Assembly: GCA_963832835.1 (NCBI GenBank)
Contig: CAWHVD010000001.1
Coordinates: 248,001-312,000 of the forward strand
Length of the DNA stretch: 64,000 nucleotides
Reading direction: 5' to 3'
Source of the DNA: CAVPKN01 sp963832835
Lineage (GTDB): Bacteria > Chlamydiota > Chlamydiia > Chlamydiales > JAAKFR01
Shown here: positions 43,648-51,836 of the stretch, in pieces
Numbering within the stretch: position 1 is the first letter of the stretch
How the letters are laid out: each line of letters opens with the position of its first letter
Notes under the pieces: model-generated
Database searches by the model: none
Seen by the model: only the letters and a program-made list of their open reading frames with translations
What the model was told of the DNA's origin: nothing
Program-made: the position numbers and the translations under genes

Positions 43648-43727
43648 CACTTCATGGCTTTATTTTCTGGAAATGGTGTAACTCAAAATCTTGCACTTCT
43701 TTACCGACTCGAACTGCCGAATCTAGG
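43648..43727 (+). repeat. Scraps of miniature families 3 and 2
   Basis: 43648-43675 is the right end of family 3 (CACTTCATGGCTTTATTTTC, then CTGGAAATG). Directly after, 43683-43727 is a diverged right end of family 2 (AATCTTGCA, CGAACTGCCG, ending AGG). The abutting fragments suggest nested insertion followed by decay. The remainder of the 43307-43758 interval holds no gene I can support; CTCGACTTTGTACATT at 43326-43341 is another repeat shared with 34220-34235 and, inverted and one base shorter, 39432-39446. Confidence 0.6.
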
Positions 43728-43758
43728 ATAATGGGGAGTATGTGTCCTGCAAAATGAA

Positions 43759-43784
43759 AGCCTCTACCTTTTACGGGAGAGGCT
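43759..43784 (-). terminator. recA terminator (possibly bidirectional)
   Basis: GCCTCT...AGAGGC stem with loop rich in A/T, 8 nt downstream of the recA stop. On the plus strand it is followed by TTTTTT; on the minus strand (the recA direction) by TTTC and then ATTTT. Best read as the end of the recA operon. Confidence 0.6.
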
Positions 43785-43791
43785 TTTTTGT

Positions 43792-44868
43792 TTAGGCTGC
43801 TGGTGCGCCGGCTTTTTCTTGAGCTTTTTGGGCAGCTTCTTTGGCAACTGCTTGAGGGGGAATCAAGCCGTAACATGCTTTTACTTTCTTCTCGATTTCA
43901 TCGCAGAGCTTAGGGTTTTTCTTAAGCTCTTCACGACTGGCATCACGTCCTTGCCCTAGTCGGGTTTCTTGATAGCTAAACCAAGCCCCTTTCTTGTCCA
44001 CGATACCTTTTTCGACAGCAAGATCGAGTACAGTTCCCACGTAAGAGATCCCCTCGTTGAAAATGATATCGAATTCGGCGATTTTAAAAGGAGGCGCTAG
44101 TTTGTTTTTAGCAACCTTCACTTTGACACGGTTACCTATATCATCGGTTTCACCGCTGCCTTTAATGCCTCCGATACGACGGATGTCGAGACGGATGGAA
44201 GAATAGAATTTTAACGCCCGACCACCCGTTGTCGTTTCGGGGTTACCGAACATCACGCCGATTTTTTCACGGATTTGGTTAATAAAGATGGCACAGGTGT
44301 TGGATCGGGACAGAGTTGCTGTGAGTTTACGCAGCGCTTGCGACATCATCCGGGCTTGTAGTCCCACATGGGTATCACCGATCTCACCTTCTAGTTCAGT
44401 TTTGGGCACGAGGGCCGCTACTGAGTCGATCACAATCACATCGACGGCATTGGAACGTGCCAACATCTCGGCGATGTTGAGGGCATCTTCTCCACAGTCA
44501 GGTTGGGAAATGAGTAGTTCGTTGATATTGACGCCGATTCTGGAAGCGTAGGCGGGATCAAGAGCATGCTCAGCATCGATGTATGCGGCAAGCCCACCCT
44601 TTTTTTGAGCACTTGCTACAATGTGGGTAGCCAAAGTCGATTTACCTGAAGATTCAGGGCCATAGATTTCGATGATTCTTCCACGGGGAACGCCGCCAAC
44701 CCCCAAGGCGATATCTAGAGAAAGGGCGCCTGTTGAGATGGTAGAAATTTCGTGAGTACTCGAGTGTTTACCAAGGCTCATGATAGAGCCTTCACCAAAC
44801 TGTTTTTCGATGAGAGCTACAGCAGCTTCCAATGCTTTTTTGCGATCGGCAGAGGGGTGTTGTGTCAT
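43792..44868 (-). CDS. recA: Recombinase RecA
   Basis: 358 residues. Forms the ATP-dependent strand-exchange filament. Visible: GPESSGKSTLATHIVA (Walker A), VIVIDSVAAL (Walker B), the L1/L2 loops GDTHVGLQARMMSQALRKLT and IREKIGVMFGNPETTTGGRALKFYSS, and an Ala/Lys-rich C-terminus. The frame opens 12 codons earlier, but the ATG at 44868 has AGGAGA 7 nt upstream. Last gene of a five-gene minus-strand operon; ends at the hairpin 43759-43784. No LexA-type box was noticed. Confidence 0.97.
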   Translation of the reverse strand: MTQHPSADRKKALEAAVALIEKQFGEGSIMSLGKHSSTHEISTISTGALSLDIALGVGGVPRGRIIEIYGPESSGKSTLATHIVASAQKKGGLAAYIDAEHALDPAYASRIGVNINELLISQPDCGEDALNIAEMLARSNAVDVIVIDSVAALVPKTELEGEIGDTHVGLQARMMSQALRKLTATLSRSNTCAIFINQIREKIGVMFGNPETTTGGRALKFYSSIRLDIRRIGGIKGSGETDDIGNRVKVKVAKNKLAPPFKIAEFDIIFNEGISYVGTVLDLAVEKGIVDKKGAWFSYQETRLGQGRDASREELKKNPKLCDEIEKKVKACYGLIPPQAVAKEAAQKAQEKAGAPAA

Positions 44869-44922
44869 TTTGTTGTCTCCTGTTGTGACGTCTTTTGCGG
44901 TCATTTTCGGCCATCAGACCAT

Positions 44923-45468
44923 TCAAAACAAGGAAACTTTCTCGAGAGGCACATCGTGAGCTTGAGAAGGAATATGGGGAATCAGCTGCTCTTTAAAGCC
45001 AATGCCAATTGTTTGTTTATCGGGGATTTGATTAAGGAAGCGGTCATAAAAACCTCGGCCGTAACCCAAGCGGTGGTTATGCGGATCAAAACCGAGTGCA
45101 GGAACAAGGATAATGTCTAGGAGCTTAACATCTATTTCTGGGCATAACCTGTGATTGGGTTCCGGGATGCCAAAAGAGCCCGCTATGAGATGGCTGTGGG
45201 GATTAGATACGCGAAAGGTATTGAGGGTCTCGCCAGCAATTTTGGGAAGTACCAAGCGGCCTGTGCGAGCTAAGTAAAGGTTGATTAAGGAAGTATCGAT
45301 TTCATGCGCGAAGCTGACAAACGAGAGGATGTACCTGGCATGGGTTAGAGTGGGAAGCAACTGGTCTAATAAAGCGATGCTGGCCTCTTCGCGTCGAAAG
45401 TGCGGAAGCGAGACACGTATCTGCTTTAATACAGGCCGAAGCATTTTTTTATTCAAGGGGTCTACCAT
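44923..45468 (-). CDS. ygfA: 5-formyltetrahydrofolate cyclo-ligase (YgfA/MTHFS)
   Basis: 181 residues. Converts 5-formyl-THF to 5,10-methenyl-THF. The family signature FDPHNHRLGYGRGFYDRFL (about residues 130-148) and the ATP-site LVPALGFD are clear. Start uncertain: the Met at 45468 overlaps the upstream lipoprotein gene by 20 nt, while the Met at 45444 leaves a 4-nt gap. Neither has a strong ribosome site. It precedes recA in the operon, a neighbourhood I recall from C. trachomatis. Confidence 0.9.
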   Translation of the reverse strand: MVDPLNKKMLRPVLKQIRVSLPHFRREEASIALLDQLLPTLTHARYILSFVSFAHEIDTSLINLYLARTGRLVLPKIAGETLNTFRVSNPHSHLIAGSFGIPEPNHRLCPEIDVKLLDIILVPALGFDPHNHRLGYGRGFYDRFLNQIPDKQTIGIGFKEQLIPHIPSQAHDVPLEKVSLF

Positions 45469-46714
45469 CCTGATAAGCTACTTTACGAAAAAAATTCCCT
45501 TCAGGATTGAATAAGGTGGCGATTCCTTTTCCTCGTTCAATCTGGGAAGTGGGAGCTTTTTCGCCTATGCGATAATATTCGCCCTTTACAAGGATGTCAT
45601 TATCATATTCTTCGACCAGCATGAGAGAGCCGCTTCGATACCATGCCGACAAAAGTCCGTGCTTCTGGTTACTTGTCATCTCGCGCTGGCTCTCGATTTG
45701 TCCATTTGAATACCAGGTTTTCATGGGCCCTTGCAGCACCCCCTCATGCCATGTGAGGAGTAATTTGGGCTGTTTAGAACCTGGAAAATAGTTGATCTCC
45801 TCACCCATTTTTTCACCGTTTTTCATCATACAAACAGAGATTAAATTGTGTTTTTCATCAAATATTTTGACGCTTCCATCTTGAATTCCACCCTTGAATT
45901 CTTGCAATTCTTGTAGCTGTTTTTTTCCAAAAATAGCACGAAATCCCTTCCCTCCTTGAATAGTCGCAGTTGTAGACCCATGCCCATCGTAGTAGCGGGC
46001 TTCCATCAATAACCCTTTTTCATAGTTTTCTTGAAACGCAATAGAAGACCCTTCCCAATAGCGAGTACAAATACCGTCTTTCACCCCTTCCTTGTAGGAT
46101 AAGGTTTGGAAAAGTGAACCATCCTCGAGAAAAATCCGTACGCTGCCATGCAGCACATTTTTGCTGTAAGGGCATGTTTTCCAAATCTGTCCATTTGGGT
46201 GGTAATAAATTGACTCGCCCTGCAAATCACCCTTCTCATACTGAATGGAGGCGATCAGATGGCCATCTTCATCCCACGCGCAATTTTTGCTATCAAAAAG
46301 CCAGCTTTGCTCGGCTTGGGTATTAATATCTGCAATTCCCCCTATGACCTTTGCTTCCACTTTCAGTTTTCCGTTAGGATACCACTCGCTATAGGTGCCG
46401 TAAGCACGGTTGTTCACTGATAAGAGAAGCTGCTTCACCTGGCCATTGGGATGGTAGCTAGTAATGCAGGAGCGGACATCACCGTTCGGTTGTTTGCCAT
46501 AAACACGCATTACTTTTTGATAAGGTTGTGGCGATAGGAAATCGGTATTTTCAAAAGCATTTAAGCGTTCTTTGGCATTGATCGTTTCAGACATGCCGTT
46601 GCGGTCGATGATATTGATGCTGGTAATCTTGTCAGGCGGAATCTGATCGGGAGAAAATCCGCAACCGGAGAGGGCGATTACACATATGCTCAAGAGGCAA
46701 TTGGCTCTATTCAT
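45449..46714 (-). CDS. Lipoprotein with YwqK/MORN-type repeats
   Basis: 421 residues. The start MNRANCLLSICVIALSGCGF is a lipoprotein signal with lipobox LSGC (Cys 18). The rest consists of about ten imperfect repeats of 20-25 residues with the core YxPNGxxxxxxxYxxG (for example YHPNGQIWKTCPY, WYSNGQIESQREM), the MORN_2/YwqK type. Likely membrane-tethered and periplasmic. Function is not known. The ATG overlaps the stop of the upstream gene by 4 nt, showing coupling within the operon. Confidence 0.8.
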   Translation of the reverse strand: MNRANCLLSICVIALSGCGFSPDQIPPDKITSINIIDRNGMSETINAKERLNAFENTDFLSPQPYQKVMRVYGKQPNGDVRSCITSYHPNGQVKQLLLSVNNRAYGTYSEWYPNGKLKVEAKVIGGIADINTQAEQSWLFDSKNCAWDEDGHLIASIQYEKGDLQGESIYYHPNGQIWKTCPYSKNVLHGSVRIFLEDGSLFQTLSYKEGVKDGICTRYWEGSSIAFQENYEKGLLMEARYYDGHGSTTATIQGGKGFRAIFGKKQLQELQEFKGGIQDGSVKIFDEKHNLISVCMMKNGEKMGEEINYFPGSKQPKLLLTWHEGVLQGPMKTWYSNGQIESQREMTSNQKHGLLSAWYRSGSLMLVEEYDNDILVKGEYYRIGEKAPTSQIERGKGIATLFNPEGNFFRKVAYQDGRPLE

Positions 46715-47337
46715 GAGTGGAACTCTCGCTTGAATAATTTAATGTTCAGCTCGAATACCTCATTGCCACTCAAAAGGGTTTTTTTATGACACTTGAAATC
46801 GGTGATCAGAAGCTGGGGTTTACCTTTGCGTTTACCTTCAAGGCGATTTAAAATCTCTTTGAGGTCGTGTGAGTCTATTTCAACAGGATGGCTCAACCAA
46901 CAAACGGTTTCTTGAATCCCCTCAGTCGCCTGAGGACTGCCTTGTAGAAATTCCAATCGGTTGGCATGCGAGGTCAGCTGAGCATACCGTTTTTCGGCCG
47001 CCTCATTTCCAGTAAATGTAGGGCTTTGTAGGAGCTGCTGAAGGGTTTCTCTCTCCTTTTTTAGAAAAGACAATGGCTCCAACTGGTTTTCCAAATACAG
47101 AGGATCGGACTCAGAATAAGCATTGCGCACAATCGTGTTGAAGTATTGTTTACGTGCCTTGCTTTCCGATAAATGGTGGATGGCATTGATTTGTTCAGAG
47201 ACGGCATCCCATTCCCGCTTTTTCTGGGTGTAATGAAAAACCATAAACACCAGGGGGAGAAAACCGATTACGACTAAATAAATCAGAGCCCTATTAAAAG
47301 GGAGGTTGAGTGACAGCTTTTTTAAAAATTTAATCAT
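46711..47337 (-). CDS. PilO/GspM-like single-pass membrane protein
   Basis: 208 residues. A short basic N-terminus and one transmembrane helix (about 17-36, ALIYLVVIGFLPLVFMVF) are followed by a periplasmic coiled-coil (QKKREWDAVSEQINAIHH...) and a small alpha/beta domain (PQLLITDFKCHKK...NEVFELNIKLF). This is the layout of PilO/GspM, the inner-membrane platform partner of PilM/N or GspL. Sequence similarity is weak, so the call rests on topology and the PilM-like neighbour. It overlaps both neighbours by a few bases. Confidence 0.55.
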   Translation of the reverse strand: MIKFLKKLSLNLPFNRALIYLVVIGFLPLVFMVFHYTQKKREWDAVSEQINAIHHLSESKARKQYFNTIVRNAYSESDPLYLENQLEPLSFLKKERETLQQLLQSPTFTGNEAAEKRYAQLTSHANRLEFLQGSPQATEGIQETVCWLSHPVEIDSHDLKEILNRLEGKRKGKPQLLITDFKCHKKTLLSGNEVFELNIKLFKREFHS

Positions 47338-48733
47338 ATTTCGTTTTATCCTTCAGATAAAAGGTGGCTTTGTATTTTCCCTTTACAGGAAGCCACTGTA
47401 CTTCTTCGGTTGTATCGACAAGCTGATTGGGATTTTTCAAAGCTTCCTGAAGAAAGCGGGCGGCATGGGCGTCAGGAGCGCTTAGCTCGAGATCGACGCG
47501 TATCTTATATTTTTCAAGGCGGTTGGAAAAATCGGGCCGTTTCACCATTTGATAATGCAGCGATTCAATCACGATACCCTTTGTCCCTTGAACTGACGCC
47601 AACCAACTCAACGCTTCCTTCACTTTGGGAACCTGGGGCAGTAAGGGAAAAGTTGATGGCCGAGCATTCACCTCTTTTTCTAACAATTTAAGAGAGGAGA
47701 GATAAGCTTCGGGGGTGCGCAAGCTTGTTTCCAGACTCTTCCCTTCCACTTCTAATAAAGCGGTGTATGCATGTGACAGAGCTTGTTTTTTACGAGCAAG
47801 AGATACTTCCGCAAACGCGCATAGAGACAAAGTAAGGAGCAAAGAAAGGGAGAAAAAGACTGCCAGTGGTTTTTTGAAGCGGCGGAAAGGATGTGGGTAA
47901 GTAAATTCTTTTTGTCTAAAATTAACCGATTTATGCGCCAATGCACAGCCTATTGAGAGCCCATATTGGATCAACTCATCTTGTGTAAGGCTGAGGAAGG
48001 GGCTTGTTGGCGCAAGGGCGATTTTTCCGCTGGCAATTTGGAGTGCTTCTCGGATGTCAGGGTCTTTGCCAAAAAAGTATATGGAGTCGAAATTTTTAGA
48101 TTTGTGGGCGCTTGTCAATGTTAAGAAAGCTTTTTGGATTTCAGGCTCTACATCTTTTTTATTTTCCATTGCTCGAGTGGCGATAATCTGTCCCTTTTCA
48201 ATCAGCACAATGGTAATTTCCTCTTCACTTTCATGCACGATCAGCAAGGGGGATCCCGTTTGTGGCAATAAAGAGGAAAGGGCTGCAAAAGCATGCGCTT
48301 TTGTCGTGACAATCTCAGGTTCAATGGAATTTTTCTTTAGGTAGTCTAAATGATGCTGTAGATGATCTTTACGCACAGCATGGATGGTGAGAGAAGTGGA
48401 GCGGTCCTGTTGAGCTGTAATCTGCGCTTGTATTATGGCTTTGTCTACCGGATAGGGAAGGAGGGGTTCTACGTGAAAATCGAGGGCTGCAAAAATATCT
48501 TTCGGTTTTTTGAGAGGAATTTCGCAACAGCGGAATAAAATATCGCGTGTTTGAACAACCGAAACAGATACCCCTTCCTTCAGGTGCTTGTAAAGCAGAT
48601 TGACATTGTCATCCGAGGAAAGTTCCTTGAGAAGAGGAACATCCCATCCTTGACGAGTTTTACACACCTTAGCGATACGTAAGAAGCCCTTTCCTGTATC
48701 AAAACCAATATACTGAGAATCAGAAATAAACAT
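47330..48733 (-). CDS. PilM-PilN/GspL-like protein
   Basis: 467 residues. Residues 1-270 resemble the actin-like PilM/GspL cytoplasmic domain: YIGFDTGKGFLRIAKV at the N-terminus, CCEIPLKKPKDIFAALDFHVEPLLPYPVDKA (typical PilM helix and PFP-like turn) and LLIVHESEEEITIVLIEKGQII. A transmembrane helix follows (about 291-312), then a periplasmic PilN/GspL-like coiled coil and ferredoxin-like fold. It is therefore a PilM+PilN or GspL type subunit, perhaps for the incomplete type II secretion/type IV pilus machinery of Chlamydiae. First gene of the operon leading to recA. Confidence 0.65.
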   Translation of the reverse strand: MFISDSQYIGFDTGKGFLRIAKVCKTRQGWDVPLLKELSSDDNVNLLYKHLKEGVSVSVVQTRDILFRCCEIPLKKPKDIFAALDFHVEPLLPYPVDKAIIQAQITAQQDRSTSLTIHAVRKDHLQHHLDYLKKNSIEPEIVTTKAHAFAALSSLLPQTGSPLLIVHESEEEITIVLIEKGQIIATRAMENKKDVEPEIQKAFLTLTSAHKSKNFDSIYFFGKDPDIREALQIASGKIALAPTSPFLSLTQDELIQYGLSIGCALAHKSVNFRQKEFTYPHPFRRFKKPLAVFFSLSLLLTLSLCAFAEVSLARKKQALSHAYTALLEVEGKSLETSLRTPEAYLSSLKLLEKEVNARPSTFPLLPQVPKVKEALSWLASVQGTKGIVIESLHYQMVKRPDFSNRLEKYKIRVDLELSAPDAHAARFLQEALKNPNQLVDTTEEVQWLPVKGKYKATFYLKDKTKYD

Positions 48734-48784
48734 TTAAACCAGATGTTTTTGAGTAGAGAACCAGTTATAAAACTACCGAACCTT

Positions 48785-48910
48785 AGAAAATAGATGATTT
48801 TGGTGGCAACTTTCAGGGCCAGCTTGGCCACGCCCGATGAGAACATACCCGGTAAGGGGTAGGCGAGGGGACCCGGTGAAAATTGCCGCTAAAAGGGCGA
48901 ATTTATAAGG
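48785..48910 (-). other. GC-rich structured segment, possible non-coding RNA
   Basis: The stretch is richer in G+C than its surroundings and holds short stems, such as GGCCA-AGC-TGGCC (about 48818-48830) and CCGGT/ACCGG-like pairs. A 64-residue ORF on the minus strand covers it but has no ribosome site or protein-like start. No match to SRP RNA, RNase P, 6S or tmRNA could be recognised. The rest of the 48734-49028 gap contains no other clear signal. Confidence 0.25.
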
Positions 48911-49028
48911 TTCATTAGTTTTGCAATTGGCTCTGTAAATTATAATGAAACAAAATGTTCCTGGCAAAAGAAAAAGCCCCCCTATATAATAGATATCGTT
49001 TCAAACATTTTCTTTACAAAGTGTGATT

Positions 49029-49109
49029 ATGACAATTCACGAGACAGTAGAGCGGATATTCTCTACACAGAGGCTTTTAACCGAAAAAATGGATTACCCC
49101 AATAGTTGC
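49029..49109 (+). mobile_element. Miniature element family 1, copy D (internally deleted)
   Basis: 81 bp: left end ATGACAATTCACGAG, right end GGATTACCCCAATAGTTGC, middle lost. Flanking 8-mers GTGTGATT (49021-49028) and GTATGATT (49110-49117) form a target duplication with one mismatch. The right-hand copy contains the ATG of yggT. Confidence 0.75.
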
Positions 49110-49111
49110 GT

Positions 49112-49360
49112 ATGATTCTCTATATATTGAACGTTTTGTTCACCACTTACACACTGATGCTTCTTGTACGGGTTTTTGGCTCTTGGTTTCCCTCTTTTGC
49201 CCAAAGTCGTCTTATGCAATTCATCGCCTATTATACTGATCCTTATCTCAATTTATTTCGTAAAATCATCCCTCCTCTTGGGATGATGGATATCAGTCCT
49301 ATGTTTGCCTTTATTTCTCTCCAGATCATTCAATGGATCCTTTCAACGATAATCAAATGA
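49112..49360 (+). CDS. yggT: YggT family membrane protein
   Basis: 82 residues, one YggT unit: two transmembrane helices (about 2-20 and 58-78) around the conserved PYLNLFRKIIPPLGMMDISPM segment. The family is linked to membrane-protein or division-related functions but is poorly characterised. A TTG 6 nt upstream is in frame but lies within element D; the ATG is preferred. There is no clear ribosome site because the upstream bases are the end of the inserted element. The stop overlaps the dus start (ATGA). Confidence 0.85.
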   Translation: MILYILNVLFTTYTLMLLVRVFGSWFPSFAQSRLMQFIAYYTDPYLNLFRKIIPPLGMMDISPMFAFISLQIIQWILSTIIK

Positions 49361-50307
49361 AAAAAACACCCTCTTTCAAAATTGTTTATGCTCCTTTAGC
49401 CGGATGTTCCGACTTTCCCTTCCGTAAAATGTCAGCTCGTTACCGTCCCGATCTGATGTTCTGCGAAATGGTCAAAATGGAAGCTTTAATGCGGCAGATA
49501 CCAGGCACGTATAAAATGCTTGAATATTCAGACGAAATGCGACCTATCGGAGGGCAAATCTGTGGAAGCGATCCAGCGCTTGCAGCACCATGTGCTAAAA
49601 TCATCGAAGATCTTGGTTTTGATGTGGTCGATTTCAATTGTGGATGCCCCGTCGATAAAATTACTAAAGACGGTAGTGGATCGGGGATGCTCAAGACACC
49701 TGAGAAAATTGGAGACATGATCGCCAACATGGTAGCGGTAGTAAATATCCCTGTCACCGTAAAGATTAGAGCTGGTTGGGATCATCAAAGCATCAACGCT
49801 CCTCTTATCACCCAAATTGCCGAGAAGGCTGGTGCCCAAGCTATCTTTGTTCACGGAAGAACAAGGCAGCAGGGGTATACCGGTCCGGCCAATTGGGATT
49901 ATGTCAAAGCGAGCGTAGAAGCAGCCACGACCATTCAAGTGATTGGTAACGGCGATGTATTTAGTCCCGAGGCTGCTCTCAAAATGTTTGCGCATACCGG
50001 CTGTGATGGAGTTTTAGTTTCCCGCGGCACCATGGGTCAGCCTTGGATTGTCGATGATATCCGCAAAGCAATGAATGGTGAAAAGCCTCATCCACGTTCT
50101 CCCGAAGAACATAAACAAGCCCTTCTTGATCATTTTATTTACTCGACCCAAAATAAATCAGAACGAGGGGCTCTCATCGATATGCGTAAAGTTTGCTGCT
50201 GGTATTTAAAAAATGGTCCTCATGCAAAAGAGCTGCGCGGTTTGGCAAGCCATGCAACAACGCTTGCAGAAATCGAACAACACATACGCGCGTTTCAGCC
50301 ATGCTAG
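49357..50307 (+). CDS. dus: tRNA-dihydrouridine synthase
   Basis: 316 residues, DusB/NifR3 type. FMN-dependent reduction of uridines in the tRNA D-loop. Motifs: APLAGCSDFPFRK (flavin site), GSDPALAAPCAKI, VDFNCGCPVDKITKDGSGSGML with the catalytic Cys, and VHGRTRQQGYTGPANWD. It overlaps yggT by 4 nt at the start and acyP by 7 nt at the end, so the three genes form one operon. Confidence 0.94.
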   Translation: MKKTPSFKIVYAPLAGCSDFPFRKMSARYRPDLMFCEMVKMEALMRQIPGTYKMLEYSDEMRPIGGQICGSDPALAAPCAKIIEDLGFDVVDFNCGCPVDKITKDGSGSGMLKTPEKIGDMIANMVAVVNIPVTVKIRAGWDHQSINAPLITQIAEKAGAQAIFVHGRTRQQGYTGPANWDYVKASVEAATTIQVIGNGDVFSPEAALKMFAHTGCDGVLVSRGTMGQPWIVDDIRKAMNGEKPHPRSPEEHKQALLDHFIYSTQNKSERGALIDMRKVCCWYLKNGPHAKELRGLASHATTLAEIEQHIRAFQPC

Positions 50308-50570
50308 AGCTGCACGCACTTTTTCGCGGTCACGTGCAAGGAGTCGGTTTTCGCTGGACAATTGTGGATCATGCAGAAAAATTCCATCTTACGGGCACTG
50401 TCCAAAATCTTTCAAGTGGTGCAGTAGAGGTCTTTGCACAAGGTTCTGAAGATGCTCTCGAGGCCTTTTTGGCTTCCGTTCAAGCTGATCCTGGCAACGC
50501 TACGTTAGATTCCATTCAAACGACCTTTCAGCAACCTACACGTTTTATTACCACTTTTCATATCCTTTAG
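50301..50570 (+). CDS. acyP: Acylphosphatase
   Basis: 89 residues. Hydrolyses carboxyl-phosphate bonds such as acetyl phosphate. Catalytic Arg in GHVQGVGFRWTIVDHA (about residue 18) and catalytic Asn in LTGTVQNLSSGAVEV (about 36) are present. The frame extends 36 codons into dus, but the ATG at 50301 gives normal length; it overlaps the dus stop by 7 nt. Confidence 0.93.
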   Translation: MLELHALFRGHVQGVGFRWTIVDHAEKFHLTGTVQNLSSGAVEVFAQGSEDALEAFLASVQADPGNATLDSIQTTFQQPTRFITTFHIL

Positions 50571-50719
50571 GTAACAAAGAGTGCGTGTCTTCACACACAC
50601 ACACAGCATGTAAGGAAATGAGCTACACGATGTTTGCTTGCGACACAAGATTTTTTTATGCAATAAAAAGAAGCTTTGCTATATTGCGAATTAGAAATGC
50701 ATCTTAGGAGATGATGATG

Positions 50720-51460
50720 ATGAAAAAATTTCTTTTTGTATGTGTAGCTGCAATTGGTGGATTAACAACACCACTCGCCGCTAATCAGAATTACAACTGC
50801 TGCCCTTCGCAATGCGATCCTTGCTGTTCGTCTTCGGACTTCAACGGGTTCTATGTAGGGGGCAACCTAGGCATATTTAGCCATACTGCTCACCGCAATG
50901 ATCTGGATGGTTTTTTTACAGACAACTCAGGTTGGTCCTCAATTGACACTTCCTTCACTGCTGGTGTTCAGCTTGGATATGACTGGCAATGCAACAGCAA
51001 GCTAGCTGGTCTTGTTATTGATTGGAACTGGGTAGATACTAACCACAGAATCGCAGACGACCCAAATGGTGGAAGTACTACTAACGATTTCCATAGACAC
51101 GAAAACGATTGGTTCACAACAATACGTGCTCGTTTTGGTGTGACAGTTTGTGACGCGCTTGTCTATGTTACAGGTGGAGCTGCTGTAACACGTTTTGAAT
51201 CCAGATATAATGAAGGCACCGATCATTTCCACCACCATCACACACGATGGGGCTGGGCCGGAGGTGCTGGTGTTGAGTATCTGCTTGGATGCAATTGGAG
51301 TTTAGGAGCTGAGTTTCTTTTCCTCCAGTTTAGCAACCATAACAAAACGTTCACCTCAGCAACACGAGGAGACTTTACGTTCGGACATAGCGATTCCGCT
51401 TACGTAGGTCGTATCTTGCTGAACTACCGATTTGGTGATTTATTCAATTGCTGCTGGTAA
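50720..51460 (+). CDS. Outer-membrane beta-barrel protein, tandem paralogue 1
   Basis: 246 residues. Signal peptide MKKFLFVCVAAIGGLTTPLAA, then a Cys-rich segment (CCPSQCDPCCSSSDF) and an eight-strand type barrel (FYVGGNLGIFSH ... VTGGAAVTRF ... WGWAGGAGVEYLLGCNWSLGAEFLFLQF) ending LFNCCW. Four ATG codons in a row occur at 50711-50722; AGGAG at 50706-50710 best serves the last. Cysteines at both ends suggest disulphide-linked envelope proteins. Closely related to the next OMP gene, including its upstream region and terminator. Promoter-like TTGCTA/TATATT-type sequences lie around 50680. Confidence 0.85.
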   Translation: MKKFLFVCVAAIGGLTTPLAANQNYNCCPSQCDPCCSSSDFNGFYVGGNLGIFSHTAHRNDLDGFFTDNSGWSSIDTSFTAGVQLGYDWQCNSKLAGLVIDWNWVDTNHRIADDPNGGSTTNDFHRHENDWFTTIRARFGVTVCDALVYVTGGAAVTRFESRYNEGTDHFHHHHTRWGWAGGAGVEYLLGCNWSLGAEFLFLQFSNHNKTFTSATRGDFTFGHSDSAYVGRILLNYRFGDLFNCCW

Positions 51461-51527
51461 TCTTCAAAAGATGCATCTGCTAGCAATTGATCTGTGCTAA
51501 GTAATTAGTGATAAGTCATTTGTTTAA

Positions 51528-51563
51528 GAGGAAGATCTCGCGAGGGACCTTCCTCTTTTTTTT
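51528..51563 (+). terminator. Terminator of OMP paralogue 1
   Basis: GAGGAAG...CTTCCTC stem (51528-51555) with loop containing GATCTCGCGAGGG, followed by eight T. A nearly identical hairpin ends OMP paralogue 2 at 52821-52855, so the terminator was part of the duplication. Confidence 0.85.
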
Positions 51564-51836
51564 GTGGCTATTCACGAGCAAGCAGAATGCTTAAGGCCGG
51601 CCCAGTTTGCTAAGCTGGAAGTGAGTAATCATCACGGGGAGGCTTTTAACCTAAAAACGGCAGTTCGAGATGGTAAAGTGATGCAAGATTTTGCTCCAGA
51701 ATCGCTTCCACTAGGGGGCCCCTTCACCATTTGGGAATGTGCACCCCCTATTAAAAGTGATTCTAAAGCAAAATCTTGCATCACTTTACCATCTCGAACT
51801 GTCGTTTTTAGGTTTAACCGAAAAGATGGATTATAC
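51564..51836 (+). mobile_element. Miniature element family 1, copy E, split by family 2 and capped by family 3
   Basis: Left end GTGGCTATTCACGAGC at 51564 runs to AGGCTTTTAA at 51649; the element resumes at 51813 with TTTAACCGAAAAGATGGATT. The interruption is the complete family 2 element 51650-51812. The expected right end of family 1 is missing: after GGATTA the sequence becomes a family 3 left end (TACCATTTCCAGAAAA, to 51850). This gives a three-layer nest in about 290 bp. No gene occurs in 51564-52002 apart from the leader of OMP paralogue 2. Confidence 0.85.
51650..51812 (+). mobile_element. Miniature element family 2, copy 1
   Basis: 163 bp. The ends are CCTAAAAACGGCAGTTCGAG and its near-perfect complement; the inverted repeat spans about 47 bp. 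Flanked by TTTAA on both sides (51645-51649, 51813-51817), a 5-bp target duplication inside family 1 copy E. Non-coding. Confidence 0.92.

Noticed and set aside
43515..43757. 80-aa ORF before recA
   Set aside because: Made of remnants of families 3 and 2 and the recA terminator region; no coding evidence.
48773..48967. 64-aa minus-strand ORF upstream of the PilM-like gene
   Set aside because: No ribosome site, not protein-like at the start, covers a structured GC-rich segment; kept only as a possible RNA.
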